Source of the DNA: Butyrivibrio sp. MB2005
GTDB lineage: Bacteria; Bacillota; Clostridia; Lachnospirales; Lachnospiraceae
Direction of reading: 5' to 3'
NCBI RefSeq assembly: GCF_000424285.1
Contig: NZ_AUJP01000008.1
Coordinates: 124,001 to 188,000, forward strand
Length of the DNA: 64,000 nucleotides
A program made the position numbers and the translations under genes. Below are positions 25,894 to 35,554 of this stretch, one piece after another; position 1 is the stretch's first letter; each line of letters begins with the position of its first letter. The notes below the pieces were generated by a model. That model saw nothing but the letters and a program-made list of their open reading frames with translations, made no database searches and was not told where the DNA came from.

Positions 25894-27204
25894 ATGAAAA
25901 AACAAATCCTTTGGCTCGCCCCATATATCCCATACCCTAAGGTAAGGCATGCGGGTGGGAAGAACCTAAATTACTACATAAACTACATAAATGACACCGG
26001 GAAGTTCGATATCACCTTCATTGGGCTCGGGTACGAAGAAGAGCGGAAGGAAGTGGGGCTGGAACGATTAGGCATATCATCTGACATATATTACCGCGAC
26101 CATTCCAAATTAGACTATATAATAAGAAGGGTGGTCAGCGGATTTACGCTTCTCAATCCCTGGACTAAGTACGCAAGACAGCTCCTTCTCTATGAGCACA
26201 TGCAGCTTAGCAAGCGCATAGAGAAATATAAGGCAGCAGGCGGGAATCCTGACATTGTGATGCTCCATTGGACCTCAATGGGGCTTATTATGCCTGAAAT
26301 TAAGGCGCTGTTTCCCAAGGCTAAGTACATCATGATTGAGGAAGACGTAACCTATCTGGGATATCAGCGAAAGTATGAGACATTCGGGACTAATCAGTGG
26401 AAGAGATTTTACACAACTCTCAAGAAAGCAGAGCTCGAGGTCATAAAAGAAGCGGATCTTACGGTTGTTCTTAATGAAAAGGACAAGGACTTATTAATTA
26501 ACGACGGAATCCCTAAGGATAAAGTTTTCGAGGGAACCAATTACTTTGAGAGGCATACCGGAGTAAAGAGAAATCCAGATTATAAAAATTTGTTATTCTT
26601 TGGAGCTATGGATAGGGCGGAGAACTATGATTCTGTCATATGGTTTATTAACAACGTAATGGATGAGCTTGCAAATGAGGGGTATACACTTACTATAGTC
26701 GGAGCCAATCCCGCAGGAGTTCTAAAGGACAAGGTCAAGCTTTTTAATGAAGCTTATAAAAAAAATGGCAGAGAAGTGCTTTCCGAAAACAGCAACATTA
26801 CCGACAAGCACCAGAATAAACTGCAGTTACCAATCACCCTCACAGGATTTGTGGACAGCGTAGATCCTTACTTTGAAAGAGCTCTGTGCCTGGTAGCTCC
26901 ACTCCTTCTAGGAGCGGGAATAAAAGTGAAGATCCAGGAAGCGTTGTCAGCAGGGGTACCGGTTCTGACAAATGATATCGGAATAGAGGGTATAGGCGCC
27001 AAGGATCAGGAGGAATTCTTATTTTGCAAAACACCTGAAGACTACATAAATAATATCAGGAAACTGTCAGATGATAAGGGGTTAACTGAGAAAATCGGGG
27101 ATAATGCTTTTAAATACATACAGAAGCACAACGATATAAATGATAAGCTAAATGACTTGTTAGGCACATTTCTTGACGGTTGTAACGTCTCAGACCATTT
27201 GTAA
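25894..27204 (+). CDS. Glycosyltransferase family 4 (intact copy)
   Basis: A 436-residue GT-B enzyme. The opening QILWLAPYIPYPKVRHAGGK contains the acceptor-domain loop; later come LLFFGAMDRAENYDSVIWF, ITLTGFVDSVDPYFERALCLVAPLL and AGIKVKIQEALSAGVPVLTN, the donor-site segment with the glutamate motif. It belongs to the group with conserved ENxDSVxWF used in surface glycan synthesis. Its first 50 codons are duplicated at 20172. GC is visibly higher than in the accessory genes just upstream, consistent with the polysaccharide locus resuming here. Confidence 0.9.
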   Translation: MKKQILWLAPYIPYPKVRHAGGKNLNYYINYINDTGKFDITFIGLGYEEERKEVGLERLGISSDIYYRDHSKLDYIIRRVVSGFTLLNPWTKYARQLLLYEHMQLSKRIEKYKAAGGNPDIVMLHWTSMGLIMPEIKALFPKAKYIMIEEDVTYLGYQRKYETFGTNQWKRFYTTLKKAELEVIKEADLTVVLNEKDKDLLINDGIPKDKVFEGTNYFERHTGVKRNPDYKNLLFFGAMDRAENYDSVIWFINNVMDELANEGYTLTIVGANPAGVLKDKVKLFNEAYKKNGREVLSENSNITDKHQNKLQLPITLTGFVDSVDPYFERALCLVAPLLLGAGIKVKIQEALSAGVPVLTNDIGIEGIGAKDQEEFLFCKTPEDYINNIRKLSDDKGLTEKIGDNAFKYIQKHNDINDKLNDLLGTFLDGCNVSDHL

Positions 27205-27246
27205 TAAGGATTCAGACTAGCCGTATCTATATTTAAATTCTTATCG

Positions 27247-27322
27247 TGATGATTCTTGTCTATTTGGTACAAGCATTCTGTAATAATTCAAGAACTTTGT
27301 ACGGATGTTACAAGAATCATCA
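27247..27322. repeat. Nested inverted repeat between convergent genes
   Basis: Outer arms TGATGATTCTTGT (27247-27259) and ACAAGAATCATCA (27310-27322) are perfect 13-bp complements. Inner arms GTACAA (27267-27272) and TTGTAC (27297-27302) are set symmetrically seven bases inside each outer arm, leaving a 24-base loop. It lies between the convergent ends of the glycosyltransferase gene and the minus-strand membrane gene. It may act as a two-way terminator, though no T-run is present. Confidence 0.6.
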
Positions 27323-27436
27323 TTGTATAAGTCTATGTCTTATCCACGCTGAAATGTGGAGAATTCAGATATTAAGTATTCGTGATTGAGGTTTAACCAA
27401 AGAAATAAACTAAAAAGCGTTTATAAATGGTATAAC

Positions 27437-29554
27437 TTATCCACCAAAAAACATTTTCATTCGGCAAAACAGTACCGGATTGATTTCTGGATATGTATAA
27501 TCTGGGTTCTCATATTGACAGAAAATCGTCAGGATGCACATGATCAAAGTCACTACACATAAACAAGCCACATGTCTGGCTTGTTTATTATATGTCTCTT
27601 TATCATTGTAATCTTTAGCTAAAATACTCATCGCCATAATCACTGCAGAAATAATTAAGTAAATTCTGTAATCTAACTGATATCTTACAAGCACACCACA
27701 CATAAGAGTATCAACTGATACCACGATTAGCACAATAATATAGCACAATCTTCTAAACCATAAAGCTTTATCTGCAAATACGTTTTCGGGATAATTGAAA
27801 CTATTCTTTCTCCTGAAATCTGCAATACACAGCCATGTAATCGGCGCCATCATAATTGCTCCGCCAATGACTGGCTCGCTTACTATAAATCCCTGATATC
27901 TGATGATAAGACTACTGGAATACATAAATGGGAATTCAAAATGAATATGTGGTAGATTAAACAGATAATACCACAGTCCTATAGGAATCCTTGCAGGATG
28001 AATTCCCATGTGAACCATATCATAACCTGTTAGATTATAATTTGCCCCAAAGTCAAATGGTGAACCAAATCGTGCATAGTTATAATACATAAGGCCTGCA
28101 GCTACAGGCACATATGGAAGAATCAGTATGACAAGCTTTATCAATGAGCCTTTTTTTCTGAGATAAGCATTTCTTATCAAATCCCAATAAATTACTAAGC
28201 CTAAAAAACTTGCCATTGCAAATTGTGGTCTGCAACCAACTGCAAGTGCCATACATAGTGAACCGAGAATGCCCTTCAACAGCAAATGCCTCTGGAAACT
28301 ATTTCCCGCAACTTTCAAGCAGCTGCCATCTCCTTTGGGAATCTCACTACTGCATGAGGTGCCATCGTTAACAGAATTCATCCACAACGTTAGGCCAAAC
28401 ATTATAAACATCAGCCCTGTACCTATAGCCACATAGTAGATAGAAGCCCTTTTTATTATTAATATCAATCCGGATGATAACGTAAAGGTTGTCGAAAGCA
28501 GCAAAAACAATCGCAGAGGGATATTCTTATTAAGCTTCTTTCTGAGCTCGTTAACAAGAAAGAAGCTTGCAAGTATCAGCAGCACATCCAAAATGCTAGT
28601 CGCTGTCATGTTTGTCATATCGTTACCGCTGATTAGATAGTATGGTAAATGAAGAATCAGTGCAGGAATAACTCCGAAATAAATGTAGTATTTATCCCCA
28701 TAATAAGCGGTATCCCATACGGCCTTTGCGCCAAGCGTTTCTCGGTTGCGAAAATCATATGGATTCTCCATGTTTGCAAGAATATCATCCGTATTCTCTG
28801 CTACAAAAAAGTTGCCATTAACAAAGGCTTTAGCAAGGTTTGAGTAATTATATGAACTGCCCCAGTCTCTGGTCTGATTCTGAATTGATAACGTCAAGAT
28901 AATAAGCCCTATTACAAAAGCTGATACGATAAGAAAGGATTTGCGACTGTCAAAATCCATACTATCAAGCGAATAATAGTCTGAAAACAACACAGCTTGC
29001 AGTGCTAACAACACCCCAAATACCAGTAACAGACGCATGATTCGCAATCTGAAAGGGATACCGGAATTCACTTCAATAGAATCAAAAACGATCTCATCCA
29101 GATCATCTGCTATTGTAAGCTTAATCTTGTTCACTTTCCCGAATGTCTCAACTGGCAAATACATGGTTTCTGGAACAAGCGGACTAGCCACAATTTGTAC
29201 AAAATCATAGAATTGTGCATGCCCCTCATCCATTATCGAAGTCGTAATATGCAGAATGCACTGTCGTTCCTTACTTTCCCAGCCAGCGTCGTTACAGTCT
29301 GAAACATTTAAATGAATGCTTTTTACATATGCGTCAATGTCTTCAGATATAAGGGTTAAATGTCCAGGGACTACATAAGACTTTCCGTACTCCACTTGCA
29401 TTCCATCTTCGAAGGAAAAAGTGGGGAAGCTTGCATTCTCCGAGCTACCATATAGCCAGAATTTGTAATTAAACGCAAAAACCTCAAGAATTAATGCTAC
29501 GAAAAAACAGAAAACAATTGGTTTATACTTACATCTATGTAATAAATTCATCAT
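27437..29554 (-). CDS. Multi-pass membrane protein, GT-C-like
   Basis: About 705 residues from the ATG pair near 29554; a TTG 78 bases upstream would give a longer but unsupported N-terminus. One N-terminal membrane helix is followed by an extracytoplasmic beta-rich domain of about 150 residues, then roughly 11-12 membrane helices. The loop AVWDTAYYGDKYYIYFGV before a hydrophobic segment is a recurring feature of large Firmicutes surface-glycan membrane proteins. Topology suggests a GT-C glycosyltransferase or glycan-processing enzyme using a lipid-phosphate sugar. It is the only minus-strand gene in the polysaccharide region. Confidence 0.6.
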   Translation of the reverse strand: MMNLLHRCKYKPIVFCFFVALILEVFAFNYKFWLYGSSENASFPTFSFEDGMQVEYGKSYVVPGHLTLISEDIDAYVKSIHLNVSDCNDAGWESKERQCILHITTSIMDEGHAQFYDFVQIVASPLVPETMYLPVETFGKVNKIKLTIADDLDEIVFDSIEVNSGIPFRLRIMRLLLVFGVLLALQAVLFSDYYSLDSMDFDSRKSFLIVSAFVIGLIILTLSIQNQTRDWGSSYNYSNLAKAFVNGNFFVAENTDDILANMENPYDFRNRETLGAKAVWDTAYYGDKYYIYFGVIPALILHLPYYLISGNDMTNMTATSILDVLLILASFFLVNELRKKLNKNIPLRLFLLLSTTFTLSSGLILIIKRASIYYVAIGTGLMFIMFGLTLWMNSVNDGTSCSSEIPKGDGSCLKVAGNSFQRHLLLKGILGSLCMALAVGCRPQFAMASFLGLVIYWDLIRNAYLRKKGSLIKLVILILPYVPVAAGLMYYNYARFGSPFDFGANYNLTGYDMVHMGIHPARIPIGLWYYLFNLPHIHFEFPFMYSSSLIIRYQGFIVSEPVIGGAIMMAPITWLCIADFRRKNSFNYPENVFADKALWFRRLCYIIVLIVVSVDTLMCGVLVRYQLDYRIYLIISAVIMAMSILAKDYNDKETYNKQARHVACLCVVTLIMCILTIFCQYENPDYTYPEINPVLFCRMKMFFGG

Positions 29555-29969
29555 TCTTCCCAAAACTTTATTAATGGTACAATTATCAAAAATCCATCTA
29601 CACTTGATTGAGGAACAAAACTTTGTAATCAAGTACGGAACGGATGCTTTGTCACTGATGGATTAGCGTACTTATTGTACCACATAATACGGACCTTATG
29701 GAAAATTCCGGACTGTATAGGCGCCGTCTCAAACCTAGAAATTGGACTAAGTGAATATCATATAGTAATATGATAGGAGTGATTCAGTTATAAAGCATGA
29801 TGATTTATGTGGTTTATCTATGATTAGACAAATTACAGTAGAGAATAATAAACTTTTATTTTCAAATATCATTCAGATCCAGATGCCAATCATTGCCACT
29901 ATCAAGAATGATTTTAGTAAGGTTTGCCTATTTTAAAGAAATAGAAAGAGATAATAAAAAACAATACAA
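29555..29969. other. Gene-free divergent region with a short remnant
   Basis: This 415-base interval separates divergently transcribed genes. It holds a 39-codon frame (29820-29939) without a good ribosome site and of no recognised family, plus the inverted repeat listed separately. No complete gene, IS end or tRNA was found. Confidence 0.4.
29756..29775. promoter_or_regulatory. Operator-like palindrome
   Basis: TATCATAT and ATATGATA are perfect 8-bp arms flanking AGTA. The 20-bp size and the position between divergent genes, about 200 bases before the sugar-phosphate transferase, suit a dimeric regulator site. A short RNA hairpin is the alternative. Confidence 0.35.
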
Positions 29970-31370
29970 ATGATAAATAATATACCGAAAACGTCAAGAA
30001 AGAACGGAAAGTACATATACAGATTTTTTAGTGAAGTCATTATCACTAGTATAGCAGTAGCAATATTCCTATATCACTGGTATGAATTTGTAAAAATAAA
30101 TAATAATACGGGCTATTTGCTTGGTGCAGGTAACCTTGGAATGGCTACAGGAATTTACCTTATTTTATATATCGTTATAGGAAAATGGTTGCATGCATTC
30201 AAAATAGGTGTGGAGCGTAAGGCAAATATTTTGGCGGGGCAGGTTCTGACACTTATGACTGTGAATTTTATCGAGTTGTTTATTTCATGTGCAATAACAG
30301 GACAGTTCAGATATTTCCCAAAGTTTATCAAAACTTATTTTGCAATGTTTTTAATACAAGCCTTAGTGAATTGTTTGATATCAGTTATTCTGGTAAATAG
30401 CTACAGAAAGATGTTTCCGCCACTTACTATTATCGAAATTCATGGTGATCATGATAATAATCTGTATGAAAAAATCAATGGAATTGCATATAAATACAAG
30501 ATAGAAGAACGCATGTCATGTGATGAGGAAGAGGCAAATATCAGAAAAAAAATAGTTGGCTTTGATGCAGTACTTCTAAATGATCTTCCTGCACACAAGA
30601 AGAATAAAATTTTGAAAGTATGCTTTGAATTGGATAAGAGGGTATACTTTGTACCTAAGATTTCTGATGTAATTGTAAAAAACTCGGAGGAACTCAATCT
30701 ATTTGATACTCCGCTTTTCTTAAACAGAAACAATGGTATAAATCCTATTCAAAGGTTCATAAAAAGATTTTTTGATATTGCTATAAGTATTGTGACGCTA
30801 ATAGTCCTTAGTCCAATTCTGTTAATTACAGCGCTTGCGATAAAAATCGAAGATGGTGGTCCCGTGTTCTTTAGACAGGAGAGAGTGACTCTTGACGGAC
30901 AAAGATTTATGATTCTAAAGTTCCGTTCGATGATAGTGGATGCAGAGAAAGACGGAAGACCTCACCCTGCTGGAGAGCAGGATGATAGAATAACAAGGGT
31001 TGGGAAAATCATTAGAGCTATAAGGGTGGATGAGCTTCCACAGCTGATTAACATTATGAAGGGAGATATGTCTATCGTGGGTCCCAGACCGGAGCGATGG
31101 GAACATGTCGAAAAATACGCTGAAGATATTCCGGAGTTTTTGTATAGGAATAAGATGAAGGGCGGACTAACAGGATATGCTCAGGTTTATGGAAAATATA
31201 ACACTACCGCTCTTGATAAATTGAAGTTAGATTTACTTTACATTACTAATTATTCACTATTATTGGATGTTCAGATAATATTTGAAACTATAAAAATACT
31301 TGTACAGAAAGAAAGTACTGAAGGTTTTACAGAATCAGCCAGCAAAGAAATGCATGATGCTGATCTTTAA
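29970..31370 (+). CDS. Initiating sugar-phosphate transferase (polyprenyl glycosylphosphotransferase)
   Basis: A 466-residue WbaP/EpsL-type enzyme that would transfer hexose-1-phosphate from UDP-sugar to undecaprenyl phosphate, the first step of repeat-unit assembly. Four N-terminal helices and a soluble middle region precede the C-terminal catalytic domain: KRFFDIAISIVTLIVLSP (about 265-282), GGPVFFRQERV, FMILKFRSM, RVDELPQLINIMKGDMSIVGPRP and KGGLTGYAQVYG. All expected catalytic segments are present. No strong ribosome site is seen (AAAGAGATAA upstream). It heads the gmhA-hddA-ABC gene series. Confidence 0.93.
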   Translation: MINNIPKTSRKNGKYIYRFFSEVIITSIAVAIFLYHWYEFVKINNNTGYLLGAGNLGMATGIYLILYIVIGKWLHAFKIGVERKANILAGQVLTLMTVNFIELFISCAITGQFRYFPKFIKTYFAMFLIQALVNCLISVILVNSYRKMFPPLTIIEIHGDHDNNLYEKINGIAYKYKIEERMSCDEEEANIRKKIVGFDAVLLNDLPAHKKNKILKVCFELDKRVYFVPKISDVIVKNSEELNLFDTPLFLNRNNGINPIQRFIKRFFDIAISIVTLIVLSPILLITALAIKIEDGGPVFFRQERVTLDGQRFMILKFRSMIVDAEKDGRPHPAGEQDDRITRVGKIIRAIRVDELPQLINIMKGDMSIVGPRPERWEHVEKYAEDIPEFLYRNKMKGGLTGYAQVYGKYNTTALDKLKLDLLYITNYSLLLDVQIIFETIKILVQKESTEGFTESASKEMHDADL

Positions 31371-31427
31371 AAAGTCATATAATTAAGTATCAGCTTCACG
31401 ACTCAATAATTTAAGAAAGGTTTGCTA

Positions 31428-32069
31428 ATGACAGATAAAGTTTTTGAACTATATAATGAATTATTTCAGAGATACCCTTCCCTTGAAAGAGAGAAGGATA
31501 GTATCATGAAGTCCTTTGAGATTATACGCGATAGCTATAAAGAAGGTGGTAAGCTACTTGTGGCAGGAAACGGTGGCTCTGCTGCTGATGCAGAACACAT
31601 AGTTGGAGAGCTGATGAAGGGATTCATCAAACCAAGGAAACTTGATAATGAGATCACACAGGAGCTCATATCAATAAACAAAGAGCTTGGATTTCAGCTC
31701 TCAGAAGCTATGCAAGGAGCACTTCCGGCAATAGCGATTGTGGATCATGTAGCATTATCCACTGCATTTTTAAATGATGTGAATCCTCAGATGAGCTTTG
31801 CTCAGCAGGTGAATGGTTACGCTACTGACAATGACGTATTCCTTGGGATAACCACATCAGGTAATTCAGAGAACATTATATATGCGGCAATTATGGCAAA
31901 AGCGAAGGGCCTTAAAGTCGTAGGCCTTACGGGACGTGACGGCGGCAAGATAAAGGAGTACTGTGATGCCTGCATCATAGTTCCTGAGTCAGAGACCTTC
32001 AAGATACAGGAACTGCACCTTCCGGTATACCATGCACTGTGCCTAATGTTGGAAGAAGCGTTCTTCTAA
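31428..32069 (+). CDS. gmhA: Sedoheptulose-7-phosphate isomerase (GmhA-type SIS protein)
   Basis: A 213-residue SIS-domain protein. GKLLVAGNGGSAADAEHIVGELMKGF (about 48-73) is the sugar-phosphate loop with the metal-ligand histidine of GmhA, LGITTSGNSENIIYA is the second phosphate loop, and VVGLTGRDGG follows. It would convert sedoheptulose 7-phosphate to D-glycero-D-manno-heptose 7-phosphate, the first step of the heptose nucleotide pathway completed by HddA, GmhB and HddC nearby. ATG 31428 has AAGAAAGG seven bases ahead; a TTG at 31422 is rejected. Confidence 0.93.
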   Translation: MTDKVFELYNELFQRYPSLEREKDSIMKSFEIIRDSYKEGGKLLVAGNGGSAADAEHIVGELMKGFIKPRKLDNEITQELISINKELGFQLSEAMQGALPAIAIVDHVALSTAFLNDVNPQMSFAQQVNGYATDNDVFLGITTSGNSENIIYAAIMAKAKGLKVVGLTGRDGGKIKEYCDACIIVPESETFKIQELHLPVYHALCLMLEEAFF

Positions 32070-32159
32070 GTAACGTAACAAATAATTCATATTGCGAAAA
32101 AGAAAACTATACACTAATGAAAACTCACCAAGAGCAATGAAAACGGAGCAACCATAGTA

Positions 32160-34517
32160 ATGTCAGATCAGAACGAGACAATTGATAATCTGAAAAAACA
32201 GAATGATAATCTGCAGATGCAGCTTGATCAAAGGAATGAACTTATTGCTAAGCAGAAGAAGAAGATAGACAGGCTTAAGGATATAGAAAAGTCTTATAAT
32301 GCAATACAAAATTCAACGGGGTGGAGAATAGTCAGTTTCCCCGGAAGAGTATATGAAAAATCATTCTCAAAAAAGAAATCTTCAAGACGAGGAATCTTCA
32401 AGGTTGGAATGTATATTAAGGCACTTAATATAAACAATATAAAGTTCGTTCTGTCAGCATATAAGAAAGGTGGAATAGAACAGGTTAAAAGGGAATTCAG
32501 AGACTTCGAAAGAAGAACAGATAATTATCAGTTTGGGACACTTACAGATTTATTACTGCTAGATGTTATAGAGAATAGACCATTTGAAAAGTATGATAAG
32601 TTAAAATTTCCGGAATATGATTCACCCACAGTTTCCATAATTATTCCTGTTTATAACCAATTTGAATATACATATAACTGTCTTAGTACAATTCTGAGCA
32701 ATAGCTGGGGAGTACAGTACGAAGTTATAATTGCTGATGACGTATCAACAGACTACACGACTCGTTTATCAGAAATAGCAGAGAATATAAATATAGTCCG
32801 AAACTCAGAGAATCAAAGATTTCTGAAAAACTGCAATAATGCGGCAAAGCATGCAAAAGGCAAATACATATTATTCCTGAATAACGACACTCAGGTACAG
32901 CAGGGATGGCTGAAAAGCCTAGTTGATCTTATTGAGAGAGATGACAAAATTGGAATGGTTGGTTCCAAACTGGTATATCCTGATGGAACACTTCAGGAAG
33001 CAGGCGGTATCATTTGGGGTGATGGGCATGCATGGAATTATGGTAATGGAAAGAATCCCCTTCTTCCGGAGTTTAATTACGTGAAGGAAGCAGACTATAT
33101 TTCAGGTGCCTCCATCATGATAAGAACAGATCTCTGGAAAGAAATCGGAGGTTTTGATGAACTCTTTGCTCCGGCGTACTGTGAGGATTCTGATCTTGCT
33201 TTTGAAGTAAGAAAGCATGGATACAAGGTTATGTACCAGCCTGAGTCCCTGGTAGTTCATTTCGAAGGAAAATCGAATGGTACGGATACTTCAACAGGAA
33301 TCAAGAAATATCAGGTTGAGAATTCTGAGAAACTTAAACAGAAATGGGCAGAAGAATTCAAAAAGCAGTCCCAGACAGAATCAGATCTTTTCCATGCAAG
33401 AGACAGAAGTCATGGAAAGAAAACAATACTAGTGGTAGACCACTATGCTCCCGAGTTTGATAAGGATGCAGGGTCTAAGACCACCTGGCAGTATCTTCAG
33501 ATGTTTATTTCTCAGGGATACAATGTAAAATTTATCGGAGATAACTTTGCAAGAAAAGAACCATATTCAACAGCACTTGAGCAGATTGGTATAGAGATTC
33601 TGTATGGTCCGTGGTATAGGGATCATTATGAAGATTGGATAAGGGATAATCAGGAAAACATAGACTTTGTATATCTGAACAGACCTCATATTACAGAGAA
33701 ATATATTGATTTCATAAGAGATAACACTAATATCAAATGCATCTATTACGGACACGATCTTCATTTCCTAAGAATTGGTCGCGAGTATGAACTAAGTGGT
33801 GATACGAAGCTCAAAAAGGAAGCTGAGGAATGGAAGAAAAAAGAACTTGATATCATGCATAAGGCAGACATTAGCTATTATCCGTCTCAGATAGAAATCG
33901 ATGAGATACATAAGATTGACCCTTCTATAAAAGCAAAGGCTATAACTGCTTATGTTTATGAGTCCTTCAGAGAGAAAAAGAATCTAGATTTTGCTGTGAG
34001 AAAAGATATTCTATTTGTCGGAGGTTTCGGACATCCACCGAATGAAGATGCTGTAAACTGGTTTGCCACGGAGATTTGGCCGGATGTAAGAAAAGAACTT
34101 GGAATATCTTTCCATATTGTTGGATCAAAGGCTACTCCCAGGATAGAAAAACTATCTGGTAAGGATGGAATAATCCTTGAGGGATTTGTTTCTGAAGAGA
34201 GGCTCATGGAGCTATACGATACCTGCAAGCTGGTTGTGGTTCCTCTTAGATATGGAGCAGGAGTTAAGGGTAAAGTTATAGAAGCTCTGTACTATGGAGC
34301 ACCTATGGTAACAACCTCTGTTGGAACAGAAGGTATTCCTGATGTAGAAGACATTATAGAGGTTGCTGATGATGCTAAACAGTTTGCGAATATGGTAATC
34401 AGTCTGTATAATGACAATGCCCGACTTTCGGAGATATCAGATAAATACAGCAAATACGTGCGTGATCATCACAGCATAGATGCTGTATGGAATATTATAA
34501 AGGAAGATTTTGAATAA
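32160..34517 (+). CDS. Bifunctional GT2-GT4 glycosyltransferase with coiled-coil N-terminus
   Basis: A 785-residue fusion. Residues 4-50 form a coiled coil (NLKKQNDNLQMQLDQRNELI). A GT2 domain starts near 158 (TVSIIIPVYNQFEYTYNCL) with IIADDVSTDYT, ILFLNNDTQVQQGWL and the SGASIMIRTDLWKEIGGFDE region. A GT4 domain begins near residue 420 (KKTILVVDHYAPEFDKDAGSK) with ILFVGGFGHPPNEDAVNWF, EGFVSEERLMELYDTCKLVV and AGVKGKVIEALYYGAPMV. Two successive sugars could be added by one polypeptide. Its stop overlaps the hddA start by one base, placing it inside the heptose operon. Confidence 0.9.
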   Translation: MSDQNETIDNLKKQNDNLQMQLDQRNELIAKQKKKIDRLKDIEKSYNAIQNSTGWRIVSFPGRVYEKSFSKKKSSRRGIFKVGMYIKALNINNIKFVLSAYKKGGIEQVKREFRDFERRTDNYQFGTLTDLLLLDVIENRPFEKYDKLKFPEYDSPTVSIIIPVYNQFEYTYNCLSTILSNSWGVQYEVIIADDVSTDYTTRLSEIAENINIVRNSENQRFLKNCNNAAKHAKGKYILFLNNDTQVQQGWLKSLVDLIERDDKIGMVGSKLVYPDGTLQEAGGIIWGDGHAWNYGNGKNPLLPEFNYVKEADYISGASIMIRTDLWKEIGGFDELFAPAYCEDSDLAFEVRKHGYKVMYQPESLVVHFEGKSNGTDTSTGIKKYQVENSEKLKQKWAEEFKKQSQTESDLFHARDRSHGKKTILVVDHYAPEFDKDAGSKTTWQYLQMFISQGYNVKFIGDNFARKEPYSTALEQIGIEILYGPWYRDHYEDWIRDNQENIDFVYLNRPHITEKYIDFIRDNTNIKCIYYGHDLHFLRIGREYELSGDTKLKKEAEEWKKKELDIMHKADISYYPSQIEIDEIHKIDPSIKAKAITAYVYESFREKKNLDFAVRKDILFVGGFGHPPNEDAVNWFATEIWPDVRKELGISFHIVGSKATPRIEKLSGKDGIILEGFVSEERLMELYDTCKLVVVPLRYGAGVKGKVIEALYYGAPMVTTSVGTEGIPDVEDIIEVADDAKQFANMVISLYNDNARLSEISDKYSKYVRDHHSIDAVWNIIKEDFE

Positions 34518-35527
34518 TGGTTATTACAAGAACCCCGTTTCGCATGTCCTTTTTTGGCGGCGGAACAGATATGGAAGATTATTTTAAGGAAAACAAGGGG
34601 GCTGTATTATCAACAACCTTCGACAAGTACTGCTATGTTAATGTACGACATCTCCCGCCGTTTTTTGATTACACATCTGAGTTTGTGTATGCGCAGATTG
34701 AGAGAGTTAAGGAACTAAGTGATGTTGACCACCCGGCCATAAGAAATGCTATGGATATGATGGATATGCATGAGCTGCGGCTGTCCTATGAAGCGGACCT
34801 TCCGGCACGAAGCGGACTTGGAACCAGCAGTTCCTTCGCGGTTGGAATGATAAATGCATTCTATGCACTTAAGGGCAAGTACGCTGATAAGAGACAACTT
34901 GCTGATGATGCAATTTATCTCGAGCGAGTCCTTTGTAAAGAAGCAGGTGGCTGGCAGGATCAGATAGCTGCCTCATTCGGCGGTCTTAACAGAATCAACT
35001 TTAACGCAGACGGATATGAAGTACTTCCAATAATCATATCTCCCGAGCGTAAAAAGACATTGAATGATAACATGATGATGTTCTTTACAGGATTCACAAG
35101 ACTTTCATCAGAGATTCAGAAGGCTGCAACACCGGTTGCAGATAAGAAAAAACAGCTTTCAGAGATGTACACACTTGTTGATGATGCGGAAAAAATACTT
35201 GTCAACAAAGATGCAGATTTGGATGAATTCGGTAAACTTCTTGATTATACATGGAAACTTAAGAGAAGTACCGGGAGCAACGTATCCACCGGAAGAATAG
35301 ATGAGTATTATGAAAAGGGAATAAAAGCCGGCGCACTTGGCGGAAAGCTACTTGGAGCAGGCGGCGGAGGATTCCTGTTATTCTACGTTCCTGAAGAGAA
35401 CAGGGAAAAGGTAAGGGAAGCAATGAAAGATCTTCTCTATGTGCCTTTCAAGTTTGAGGATGAAGGAACAAGAGTAGTTTATTATAAGGCTGAGGATTAC
35501 GATCCCGAGAAGAGACGTGGCCTCTAA
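34517..35527 (+). CDS. hddA: D-glycero-alpha-D-manno-heptose-7-phosphate kinase (GHMP family)
   Basis: A 336-residue GHMP kinase. RTPFRMSFFGGGTDMEDYF at the N-terminus is diagnostic for the HddA-like heptose kinases, LPARSGLGTSSSFAVGMINA (about 95-114) is the ATP loop, and KLLGAGGGGFLLFY is the third GHMP motif. It would phosphorylate C1 of heptose 7-phosphate, giving the alpha 1,7-bisphosphate. Its start overlaps the preceding stop by one base. Fucokinase-like GHMP members share the fold, but the presence of gmhA and a fused hddC-gmhB makes heptose the better assignment. Confidence 0.92.
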   Translation: MVITRTPFRMSFFGGGTDMEDYFKENKGAVLSTTFDKYCYVNVRHLPPFFDYTSEFVYAQIERVKELSDVDHPAIRNAMDMMDMHELRLSYEADLPARSGLGTSSSFAVGMINAFYALKGKYADKRQLADDAIYLERVLCKEAGGWQDQIAASFGGLNRINFNADGYEVLPIIISPERKKTLNDNMMMFFTGFTRLSSEIQKAATPVADKKKQLSEMYTLVDDAEKILVNKDADLDEFGKLLDYTWKLKRSTGSNVSTGRIDEYYEKGIKAGALGGKLLGAGGGGFLLFYVPEENREKVREAMKDLLYVPFKFEDEGTRVVYYKAEDYDPEKRRGL

Positions 35528-35554
35528 TTAAATGTGAATTGGAAGGAATAAGTT

